DNA from: Humulus lupulus
Lineage: Eukaryota; Streptophyta; Magnoliopsida; Rosales; Cannabaceae
Length of the DNA stretch: 64,000 nt
Assembly: GCF_963169125.1 (NCBI RefSeq)
Contig: NC_084798.1
Span: 101,139,970 to 101,203,969, forward strand
Reading direction: 5' to 3'
Part shown: positions 22,113 to 32,443 of the stretch, piece by piece
Numbering within the stretch: position 1 is the stretch's first letter
Layout: each line of letters starts with the position of its first letter
Notes under the pieces: model-generated
What the model saw: the letters and a program-made list of their open reading frames with translations, nothing else
Databases searched by the model: none
What the model was told of the DNA's origin: nothing
Program-made: the position numbers and the translations under genes

Positions 22113-25100
22113 TTACCTGAATAGCTCGGGGTACTGATTCTGCATCACTGTCTCTAGCTCCCAGGTCGCTTCTTCGACCTTGATATTTCTCCACAACACT
22201 TTAATTAACGGAATCGTCTTTTTCCGTAGAACTTTATCCTTCCGGTCCAAAATCTGAACCGGTCGCTCCTCATAGGACAAGTCTGTTTGTAACTCTAGGT
22301 CCTCATACTTTAATACATGTGTTGAATCTGAAACATATTTTCGCAACATGGAGACATGAAACACATTGTGAACTCCTGACAACGAATGTGGCAAGGTCAA
22401 CCAGTAAGCCACCTATCCAATCCTTTCCAAAATCTTGAAAGGTCCAACAAACCGAGGGCTCAGCTTGCCCTTTTCTCCGAACCTCCTCACCCATCACAGT
22501 GGTGAAACTCGCAGAAACACGTGGTCCCCAACCTAGAACTCCATGTCTCTACGCTTAGGGTCAATGTAGCTTTTCTGTCTACTCTGCGAAGCGAGCATTC
22601 TGGCTCGAATCTTCTCAATAGCCTCATTTGTCTTCTGAACCATATTTGGCCCCAAATATTTTCTCTCACCCATCTCATCTCAGTGAATGGGTGACCTACA
22701 CTTCCTTCCGTATAACATCTCGTAAGGAGCCACTCCAATCGTGGATTGATAACTATTATTATACGATAATTCAATTGACGGAAGATACTTACTCCAAGAT
22801 CCCTTGAAGTCAATCACACACGCCCTAAGCATGTCCTCCAACACCTGAATCGTCCTCTCAGACTGTCCATCAGTCTGAGGATGAAAGGCTGTGCTAAACT
22901 TCAACTGAGTCCCCATGGCTCTCTGCAGAGCTCCCTCGAACTTAGAGGTAAAGATAAGGTCTTGATCAGATACAATAGACTTTGGAACCCCATGGAGACG
23001 TACTATCTCCCTCACATACAACTCTGCATACTGTTCCACTGTATAAGTTGACTTCACTGGCAGAAAATGAGCAGACTTGGTGTATTTGTCCACTATCACC
23101 CACACCGAGTCACAAAGTCCCACTGTCCTGGGTAGACCTCCCACAAAATCCATTGTAATGTCTTCCCATTTCCACTCAGGAATACCCAAAGGCTGGAGCA
23201 ACCTTGCTGGCCGCTGATGCTCAGCCTTCACTTGCTGACATGTCAAACATCTGGCTACATACTCTACCACATCCTTCTTCATCCTAGGCCACCAATATAA
23301 TGTCCGTAGATCTTGATACATCTTAGTGGTACCCGAATGAAGCGAGTATGGCGTAGTGTGAGACTTATCTAGTATCTCTCGTCTGATCCCCTCATCTGCC
23401 GGAACACAAATCCGCCCCTGATACCGAAGCATACCAGCCTCAGAAACAGAATAATCCTTAGCTATCCCTACTAAGACATTCCGCCTAACTTCCTGAAGTT
23501 GCCCATCTACCATTTGTCCCTCCTTGATCCTCTCTAGCAGGGTCGACTGCAAGGTAATATTGGCGAACTGGCCCACCACTAGCTCAATCTTTGCCCTGGC
23601 CATCTCATCAGCTAATTCTCTCGAGATCTGAACAGAACTGAATAATTGCCCCGAGCCCCTCCAGCTCAATGCATTTGCCACAATATTGGCTTTCCCTGGG
23701 TGGTAAAGAATATCGCAATCATAGTCCTTAACCAACTCCAACCAATGCCTTTGCCTCATGTTCAGATCCTTCTGGGTGAAGAAATACTTCAAGCTCTTAT
23801 GGTCAGTATATATCTCGCATTTCTCCCCATACAGATAATGCCGCCAAACCTTCAGTGCGAATACCACTGCCGCCAGCTCCAGATCATGGGTAGGATACCG
23901 CTGTTCATACTCCTTCAGCTGCCGCGATGCATAAGCTATAACTTTATCATTCTGCATCAACACATAGCCTAAACCCATCCTCGATGCATCACAGTATACT
24001 ACAAACTTTCCTTCATCCGAAGGAAGACCCAATACAGGTGCAGTAATAAGCTGTCGCTTCAACTCTTGGAAACTGTTCTCACACTTCTCTGACCAAACAA
24101 ACTTCTGATTCTTTCTTGTCAACTCTGTCATTGGTGAAGAAATCTTTGAGAATCCTTCCACAAACCGCCTGTAATAGCTTGCCAACCCAAGAAAACTCCG
24201 CACCTCTGAGGCATTCCTTGGCCTCGGCCAATCTCTCACTGCTTCCACCTTGGACGGATCCACCTTAATCTCCTCTGCACCAACTATATGCCCAAGAAAA
24301 GTCACCTCTGGAAACCAGAACTCACACTTCTTAAACTTAGCATATAACTGGTGTTCCCTTAATCTCTGTAAAACCTGTCGAAGATGTCGCTCGTGCTCCG
24401 CCTCTGAACTGGAGTACACTAAGATGTCATCGATGAAGACAATGATGAGCTGATCCAAGAAGTCCTTGAACACCCTGTTCATTAGATCCATGAAAGCTGA
24501 TGGGGCGTTGGTCAAACCAAAAGACATGACCAAGAACTCGTAGTGCCCATACCGTATTCGGAAGGCCGTCTTCGGTATGTCCTCATCCTTGATCGTCAGC
24601 TGGTGATAACCAGATCGAAGATCAATCTTTGAGAACACCGTCTTTCCCTGCAGCTGATCAAACAAGTCATCAATCCTTGGTAGGGGGTATTTATTCTTAA
24701 TGGTCAACTTGTTCAATTCCTTGTAATCTATACACATCCTCAAAGTCCCGTCCTTCTTCTTAACAAACAAAACTGGAGCGCCCCATGGAGAGTAACTAGG
24801 CCTGATGAATCCCAAATCCAGAAGTTCTTGCAGCTGTATCTTCAGTTCCTTCAACTCTGCTGGAGCCATCCTATATGGTGCTCTAGATACTGGTTCTATC
24901 CCCTGTGCTAACTCAATAACAAACTGAATCTCCTTGCGTGGCGGCAATCCTAGTAGCTCCTTAGGAAATACATCCAAAAGCTCATAAACCACCCTGGTCT
25001 CTCCCGGCCCTACTGGCAACATCTTGGTAGTGTCCACCACACTAGCCAGAAAACCTATACATCCACCCTGTAACAAGTCTCTGGCTCTCAATGCAGAAAT

Positions 25101-26570
25101 CATGGGTACGTAGGATCCACACACTGCACCCACAAAGACAAAAGGATCCTCACCCTCAGGCTCAAAAGTCACCATCTTCTTCCTGCAGTCAATAGTAGCC
25201 CCATATCTGACCAACCAATCCATCCCTAAGATCATGTCGAAGTCCTCCCTATCTAGCTCAATCAAGTCAACAGAAAGCTCCCTACTATCAACCATCACTG
25301 GCAGTGCCCTAATCCACCTCATAGAAACTACCAGTTCCCCAGTAGGCAATAAAGACCCAAACCCTGCAGTCCGATACTCACTAGGTCTACACAGTCTATC
25401 AATTACTCTACTAGAAACAAAAGAATGTGTAGCACCAGAATCAATCAATACAGAAAAAGCAGAGCCAGCATTAGAGAGCTGACCTGTCACTACCGAGGGA
25501 CTAGCCTCAGCCTCTGCTTGTGTCAAGGTGAACACTCGAGCTGGAGTCAAGTTGTCCACTTTTCCTGCTTCCCATTTCTTCACTGTTGGGCAATCCTTCT
25601 TGAGGTGCCCCACCGTGCCACACACATAACAAGCCTTGGCCCGACATTCGCCCTGATGGCGTGTTCTACACCTTGGGCACTCCGGATAACTCCTCCATGG
25701 CTCACTGCTGCCCCGACCACCCCGACCCCTCCTATCAAGACCAGCAGCGGTCGAAGTGTCGAGAGTCTTTCTCTTGAAATAACTGGGGCCTCTGCCCCTA
25801 CCTGACCCAGAATAAGGAGGCACCACCCTGTGACCCTCGGGCCTCACTGCACTTTCCTTCCAAATTTTGTTCTCCGCTTCCTCAGTGGTAAGAGCCTTCT
25901 CAATGGCCTGGGCATAGGTTGTTCCTCCAGGTACCGTTGTAATCCTAACATCCCGGGATATCATAGCATTAAACCCCCTAATGAACTTGTCCTGCCTGGC
26001 TGCATCAGTAGACACAAGGTCTGGTGTGAACTTCGCGAGTCTGTCAAACTTCAAGGCATATTCTGTAACTGTCATGCTGCCCTGAACCAACCCTATGAAC
26101 TCATTAACCTTTGTTGCCCTAATGGCAACATTATAATACTTCTGACTGAACAAATCTTTAAATCCTTCCCAACTCAATGCAGTGACATCCCTGGTCTGTG
26201 AGGCCATTTCCCACCAGATGCGGGCATCCTCTCTCAACATATACGTGGCACATGCCACTCTGTCATGTCCCTCTATCCTCATGAAATCCATGATAGTAGT
26301 AATCATAGTCAGCCATTGCTCGGCCTTCAATGGATCAGGTCCTCCTCAAAGATTGGGGGCTGCTGCTTCCTGAACCACTCATATAACGGCTCCCACCTGC
26401 TCCCAATCTCTCTTGACTGTACAAATGGTACCACTGTAGGTGGTACAATAGGGGCAACACTCCCTGATGGAGCCTGCTGTCGCAACAAGCGAATCTGTTC
26501 ATCTTAACTCTGCAATCGCGCTTGCATATCTACCATAAGTTGCTGCCAGTTCTCAGGGACTGGCGGAGGA
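22113..26570 (-). pseudogene. Gypsy-A gag-pol, nearly full length with stops
   Basis: An open stretch of 1,216 codons (26330-22680) covers gag, a zinc knuckle ([16 protein letters not shown]), protease ([14 protein letters not shown]), reverse transcriptase ([10 protein letters not shown]; active site [10 protein letters not shown]), RNase H ([24 protein letters not shown]), and integrase with its HHCC finger ([15 protein letters not shown]) and Asp, Asp, Glu ([26 protein letters not shown]). The same frame then runs to 22113 through four stops, TGA 22680-22682, TAG 22533-22535, TGA 22494-22496 and TAG 22413-22415, and ends in the chromodomain-like tail. The N-terminal part of gag carries a TAA at 26504-26506 and a one-base frame change near 26345. 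In VSDQDLIF the Gln replaces the more usual Arg. Translation could still give a gag-to-integrase-core product from an internal start, but I infer the copy is inactive. Confidence 0.93.
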
Positions 26571-26571
26571 A

Positions 26572-26587
26572 CCTGGCTCTGATACCA
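26572..26587 (-). other. Gypsy-A primer binding site
   Basis: The minus strand reads TGGTATCAGAGCCAGG, three bases after the LTR end GTTACA. It is complementary to the initiator tRNA-Met 3' end. Confidence 0.92.
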
Positions 26588-26590
26588 AGT

Positions 26591-27612
26591 TGTAACACCC
26601 TGGATAGCCAAGATCGCTACACTGTGTATTTGTAAAGGTGCAAGACTTGCTAATCAAGCCAACAATTAAAAACGTGAATTCTAAAGTCATTAATGTGCTA
26701 GGGTTAAAAGGTTTTGGTCTCAAAATGATACTTTCCATATAATTAAACATGGGATCCCAAAAGAAATAGCGTTTAAAATTCAGTTTACAAAATTTCCAGT
26801 CATGCAAACTCAGAATTTAAACCCTAAATTATGAATTGAGGCTTACCTTCTTTGATGAGCCACTTCCTTAACATATTTCTGAGCTAAAACCCAAGCTTCT
26901 CAGCTTTAATTCAATCATTAACATCAAAACCATAAACACTTTTAATACTCAGCCAAAACTCATAATTCTAATGATCAGGAGTATAGCTCAGCCCTTACCT
27001 TAATCCTGGTTGAGTTCCCTTAGCTGAACACTAGACTAAACCTTCAAGTTTCCAGCCCAAACCATTGAATTCCGAGCTAAATTCCCTTAGGTTTCAGTAG
27101 TTTTTCTTAAGAGAGAGAAGAGAAGGAAGAGAGGAGAAAAAAGGGTCGGTTTGGGTTTTTGTTCTACTGTTTTCTATTTACTTAGTCTAACCTTAGTTAA
27201 TTAAGTCAATCCCGAGGCTTGGGCTATCGAAAACGTCCCCGAGGGCAAAATGGTAAAATTCCCCATTTTCCCGCCTAGGCTTCCTAACCTCATATATATC
27301 TCTATATATTTATTTCCATAACCCGATAACCCAAATAATCATCTAATACCTGAAATACCCCTTGACTTGCCCCAAGTCAACTATTAAGCCCCACTATGAC
27401 TTTCCCGCTAACTAGCTCCCTAGGATCGCCTCGAGTCGCATGCTACAGATTTACCCACATAATAATGTGGCTCTCACAAATATAACATATAATCACATTT
27501 ACATTCATATAATCATATAAGCATGCTTATCATATAATCACACGTTAATTTAATAAATTCACACATAAACCAATTATGCCCTCCCGTCACACTAATCCAG
27601 GCCCTTAAGCCA
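26591..27612 (-). repeat. Gypsy-A 5' LTR with 1.2 kb internal deletion
   Basis: Compared with the 3' LTR, the bases matching 20019-21238 are absent. Both edges of the deleted part end in CCAG, and one CCAG stays at the junction (about 26797-26800). The LTR start is also cut at 27612, losing about 40 bases including TGTAACGACC. The GC-rich repeat block and the candidate intron donor are both lost with the deletion. Confidence 0.9.
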
Positions 27613-27926
27613 AATCACGATATCTAATCTTGAGCCCTTGCGATATAACCTAGTCACCGAGTATTAATAAATAACCATTAAAACCCTAAGCTGATTGCAA
27701 CCTTCAAAATAACATACTAACCTCCGAGAACTTGAATTCTACTAAACTGGGTAGTAGAATTTGTCCCGAGCGCTTAGGTAAAGGTTCTCGTCATAAAAAC
27801 CTGAAGTGGCCTAAAAATGACCAAGCGAGTTACAACTTGCCCCTAAGGGCTGCGGCGCACCTCCCAGGTCAGAGAGCCCCCCTGTTTGGAACTAGGACAT
27901 GGGCCGCAACTTGCCTTATAGAGTAG
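27613..27926 (-). repeat. Gypsy-B 3' LTR, piece 2
   Basis: It matches about 43187-43495 of the Gypsy-B 5' LTR (ATAACCTAGTCA, TACTAAAC(T/C)GGGTAGTAGAATT, TCAGAGAGCCCCC(C/T)TG). The left neighbour is the cut Gypsy-A LTR and the right neighbour is the start of Gypsy-G. Confidence 0.85.
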
Positions 27927-30371
27927 TGTAACGACCCAAATCCGCTATTAAGGCTTAAGGGCCTTGATTAGCGTGCCAGGAGGGCATGATGGGATTTATG
28001 TGTGATTTTAATTATTTAAATGCTTGGTTATGATTTAAAGCATGTTATATGACTATTTGTTTATCTGAGATGCATGACTATGTAAGTTAGTGTGCATGTA
28101 GGCCCGGATCGTGTTAGAAGGGCATAATTGTAATTTTGGCCATGATTGGGCGTAACTGTATTGATGTGTGTTGATTGTTGAGGCCACAGTGGTATGTGGA
28201 TGTATCTGTGCTTTGTGACTCGAGGCGATCCCAATGAGCAGGCTAGCGGAAAGTGTTGACAGGAATTTATACCCAGCTCGGGGCAAGCCTGGGGGTATGA
28301 ACAGGAATTCAGAGAATAGATTGAGATTTATTTTGATGATGGGGAATATTTATTTGGTGGTTAATCGAGTGTTGGAAAGCAACGGGAAAATATTAGGGAC
28401 ACTTGAGGATTAGCGGGAATTTGGTAAAATGACTAAAACGGCCCTATTTGGACAAAAGGACTTAGAGTTAATAGGAAGGGCATTTTGGTCATTTGGCTTT
28501 TAAAGATAGGTTTTATGAGGCTTTACACTTAGTGGGATTTATAGAGAGTGTTGGCTGTGGAGAAAAAGAAAGAAAAGAAAGAAAAAGGAAAGAAAGAAAA
28601 GAGGGAAAAACAGAGGGGTTTTCACAAGGGTCGGTTTGTGCATTTTTGCACCTTTCCGCTCCATTTTTCTTGGAGCAAAGCTTAGTGGAGAGCAAGGGTA
28701 GGCTGAGCATCAAGGATCTTGGGTTAGACTTGAATATTTGGCAAGAACACATCAATGTTTGAGGTAAGTTTTAGAGATTTTCGGTTTTAAGGGTTTTGAT
28801 GGTTTGAGCTGTGTTTTGAGCTGGATTGATGGGAATCTCAGGGGATTTCTGGGCAAGCTTTGAGGGAGAGCAAGCTAAGGAGGCCTAGGGTTGATTCAAG
28901 GTCGAAATTTGCAGCAATGGTATGATTTCTAAGACTTTATCTTTGTGGTTTGCATGAATTTCTGGTTTAGGGTTGTTCATGGTAGATTTTGAGATTTGGG
29001 ATAAATGATCTTGGGATTTGAGGATTTAGGATGCTTGGGATGAATGGAGAGTGTTCATAAGCTTGATTTTGAGTTTGGTAAAGATTTGGGGAAGTTTGGT
29101 TTGAGATTGGGTGAAAGAAATCGCAGAAATGCGATATTGGGATTTCTGGGCTGCAACTAGCGCTACAGCGCTAGTCAGTGGGCGCTGTAGCGCTAGTCCC
29201 TGTTTCTGGAGGGGTGTTCTGCTTGTAGCGCTACAGCGCCCTCTTTAGAGCGCTGTAGCGCTGCACTGTTCACAGAGGTGAATTTTTTGGGTTTTTATGA
29301 GTGATTTTGACCTAGGGTTCGGGGTTCGATTCCGCCACTTTGTTTTGGGGATTTAGGACTTCCCGGGGGCTCGGGATTGGTCCCGAGGCTAGGTATTCGG
29401 ACTTGGGGTTTGGTGTTGACTTTGACCTATGTTTGTGCCTAGGTGTGCGCTAAGGCTCGAGTGGGATCGTGCTCAAGGAGTCAGGTGATCTAAGCTATTG
29501 AAGGGAAAGGTAAGAAAACTATAACACCCGTAGGATTGGGCGTGGGCCCATAGTGTGATTGCGGGGCACGGCCCTATATTGCATGATGAGATGATTGCCG
29601 GGCATGGCCCTATATTGCATTACATGTTAGGGTGTAGACTTACATGTATTGATAATTGTATGATTGTTGTTTGATTTATGCTTTGTATGATTATAATGAA
29701 ATGAACGGCAAGGGCCGAGTGCGGCGTAGGCCGGTTACGGCAGCGGAGCCGGAAGTAACACCTAGCACATGGGATGCTATGGTCAGGGCAGGGCCCGGGA
29801 CCCACAGGATATGTGTAAGATCCTGCGGTGAAGACCGAGACCCCAGGCTTCGGTAAGGCTTCGGGGACGGCATGGCCGTGTTTGCTTAGTCTAATGGTTG
29901 ACTTGTTTATGTGTGGATTATCTGTTATGATAAATTGTATAAATTGCATATGTTATGTTTTGCATGAGTTTTCTTGCTGGGCTTCGGCTCACGGGTGCTC
30001 TGTGTTGCAGGTAAGGGCAATGACTGAGTCAACCAACCATGAGTACGGAGAGCGTGAAGCGACGCGTACATGTTTGGCCTGCCCGACTGCTTTGGTTGGG
30101 GGTTTATTGGAAAATGGCTGTAATAATCTATGATTTTATGATTTATCAACTGTAAACTTATTTCAAGATGTAAATAGTTTTCAAACCTTATTTTGGGATC
30201 CCAAATGTTTAATACTAGCAGTTTTAAATGAAACGACGCATTTTCTAAGATTACAGCCTTAAATTTTGATTAGTCACACTTTTGTCTCAAAACCTCGGTT
30301 AGCGAGTTCATTGCACACTGTTTTGTCTAAAAAATCACTTAGTAACGGCTCCAAGGAAGTAGGGCGTTACA
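27927..30371 (+). repeat. Gypsy-G 5' LTR, 2,445 bp
   Basis: It starts TGTAACGACCCAAATCCGC and ends GGGCGTTACA. It contains a GAAA-rich low-complexity tract (28561-28610), a GC-rich palindromic repeat block (29155-29265, copies of AGCGCTGTAGCGCT and its variants), a candidate intron 29510-30010 (AAAG/GTAAGAAAACT to GTTGCAG/GTAAGG) and, at 29968-29999, the conserved TTTTCTTGCTGGGCTTCGGC block. Confidence 0.92.
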
Positions 30372-31784
30372 ACTTGGTATCAGAGCGAGCCAAGGTTTAT
30401 TGGTTCTGGAGATCGACCGAACGTGTACGCTCGCTGTCAGTGACAAGCTCGACTCAGGGTTGGTTGGTATGATTAATTGACATGTCTGAATATATGTTTG
30501 AATGCCCTGTTTGCCTGCTTATTTATATGGAGCATGAGGAATGAAGTGACATATGCATGAGATACTGATAGGGCCTGGCCCTTGATTATTGCATGTTGAG
30601 ATTGATGCATGCTGAATAATACTATTATGCAGATGGATGAATATTAGCATAATGATTCGCATATTGAGTGTATGTGGTTAATTTTCTGGATTAAATTCAT
30701 ATGTTATATCTGTATATTGGCTTGTATGAAGCATGATGAGCATGGATATACTTAGTGATGTTAAATCTGGTGGCTAAATGTATATCATTGTGGATTTGAA
30801 CTAGTATATGCTTGTGTGTGCATTATACCTGTGGATATTTGGACCTAGTGGTGGTTTGGTTCAGAGTAGGAACCACAGAGTTTGGGAGTTGGTCGGTTTT
30901 GACAGATGAACTCGAGTTGTCGGTTCCTAGAAGGGTTTGGGGACCTGATATTGTGTTAAAAAGGGGGATTTCTAGATGTAAGTTGGAGTTGAGATCTCCA
31001 GTTATCCCTGAGAGCAGCAGCAAAGGGGTCACTAGTGTGTGAGTTAGCTGTGGAAGTTGTTAGTTGAGATGGGATAGAAGAGCAGCGGATTTCTCTGGGG
31101 GGAAATAGCTTATTTGGATGTTCTAACAGTAGGGTTGCCAGTGTTGGTTTACTGTGAGGGTATGGACAGATAAGGGTATTATATGAAAGGCTTAAAGGGT
31201 GTTATCCTCGGGTTTTGAGGAGAGTTCGGGCTGACAAGGAATTTATCAATAAACGGGCAGAGTTAATTCCACCCTTGGTTAAGAGGATGAGAGATCCCGA
31301 TTAGAGGGTTGCGTTAAATTTTGAGGCAGAGAGATGCTTGGATTTGGTACTCGGAATGAGGTACTGACTCAATGGGTTGGGAAGAACCTAGATGATGATT
31401 GTTAGAAAGGATTATAAGACATGATTTGAACCGTGGAGACGGGTGGACTTATAAGTTTGGCTTGGACTGTTGGGGGTAACAACAGTGTAGATCAATGGGT
31501 TTGGTGAATTGGATAATTCATTTGGGAATTTATACTGACGGATGTATCCGGAATTGGATGGCGACCCATTTAAGGATATGAGATCTGGAATAGTCTAGGG
31601 AATTTGGGCCGCCCTGATATAAGGAATTATCGTATGTACGTGGATGGCGGAGAGGGCCATGTTGTTCGAGGAACTGATGGTCGATGTTTAGAGCATGAGT
31701 GCTAGAGCCGCTAGAGCGGTGCTCCCTTTGATGGAGTTAGTAAAGGTAGATTCGTGATAATCAGGTTGATAGAACCAAGGGTGA
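30372..31784 (+). other. Gypsy-G PBS and internal remnant
   Basis: The PBS TGGTATCAGAGC is at 30375-30386. The rest shows no domain that I can recognise in any frame; open frames near 30812-31042 overlap on both strands. It may be decayed leader and gag. Gene content cannot be claimed. Confidence 0.6.
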
Positions 31785-32443
31785 GAGGAGAACCGAACAT
31801 AGAGAAAGAGAGAGAGTGTTCTGGCCTTGGTTCCTTAAGTTTCTACAAGCCACTAGCCTATGCTATCCTAAGGGTAAGTCTATCCTCTTGGTAAAAGACC
31901 ATAATGTCCCTTAGTCACAACCTTATCCTTTAATGCCCCCGAGGGCAAAAACGTCATTAGGCACATTCCCCACTAATCCTCAAATTGTCTTATAAATTCC
32001 CAATTAATCCCGACATACCCAATTGATCACCAAATAATTGCACGTTAACCAATAAATCCTAAATACACACTATGTCCCAAAAATACTCCTAGGCTCGCTC
32101 CGAGCTGGGTATTGGACTTCATTGTGACTATTCCACTAGTCCGCTCACTAGGATAGCCTCGAGCCGAATATTGCAAATATATTCACATAATAATGTGGTC
32201 CTCAATCAATTAATACATATAATAACATTTATGCCCTCAACGGGCCAAAATTACAAGTATGCCTGTATTGACATGCATATTTAATACACATAAACATGCA
32301 CGTATATTCACATTACCATATAAATCATGTATGCCACGTAGTTACACATTTATTTGGTTAGTTCAACAGATATATATCCTATTATGCCCTTCAGGCACCG
32401 TAATCAAGGCACTTAGCCTTAATAGTGAATTCAGAACGTTACA
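31785..32443 (-). repeat. Gypsy-B 3' LTR, piece 1 (5' end)
   Basis: It matches 43910-44587 of the 5' LTR (GGAGAACCGAACATAGAGAA; CTCACTAGGAT; ending TTCAGAACGTTACA). It is joined on the right by the Gypsy-B polypurine tract, minus-strand AAGGAGGGGATAGT at about 32444-32457. Confidence 0.88.

Larger units (their letters stand above)
19802..27612 (-). mobile_element. Gypsy-A retrotransposon (chromovirus, Tekay-like)
   Basis: Minus-strand element: 5' LTR 26591-27612 (internally deleted and 5'-truncated), PBS 26572-26587, gag-pol about 22113-26570, polypurine tract 22077-22092, full 3' LTR 19802-22076. The C-terminal PLIKVLWRNIKVEEATWELE resembles the chromodomain-like tail of Tekay/Del chromoviruses; the lineage name is inference. 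It sits in the Gypsy-B 3' LTR. About 130 bp of Gypsy-B and about 40 bp of its own LTR start are missing at the right junction, so no TSD remains. Confidence 0.9.
27927..31784 (+). mobile_element. Gypsy-G retrotransposon, 3'-truncated
   Basis: A plus-strand element made of a full 5' LTR (27927-30371), a PBS (30375-30386) and about 1.4 kb of internal sequence that ends abruptly where Gypsy-B LTR sequence resumes (about 31785). About 420 bp of Gypsy-B LTR are missing at this right edge, so one deletion removed the Gypsy-G 3' part and flanking DNA. The sequence left of it, AGTAG (27922-27926), would have been its TSD. Confidence 0.82.

Noticed and set aside
22680..26330. The 1,216-codon frame as an intact host gene
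   Set aside because: Domain order is gypsy gag-pol, it lies between LTRs with PBS and polypurine tract, and the frame continues past a stop.
28493..28762. Open frame of 89 codons with a Lys/Glu-rich run
   Set aside because: It is created by the GAAA low-complexity tract in the Gypsy-G LTR and is opposed by a frame on the other strand.
30372..31784. Possible gag gene after the Gypsy-G PBS
   Set aside because: No zinc knuckle or gag motif could be read in any frame, so only an uncharacterised internal remnant is reported.
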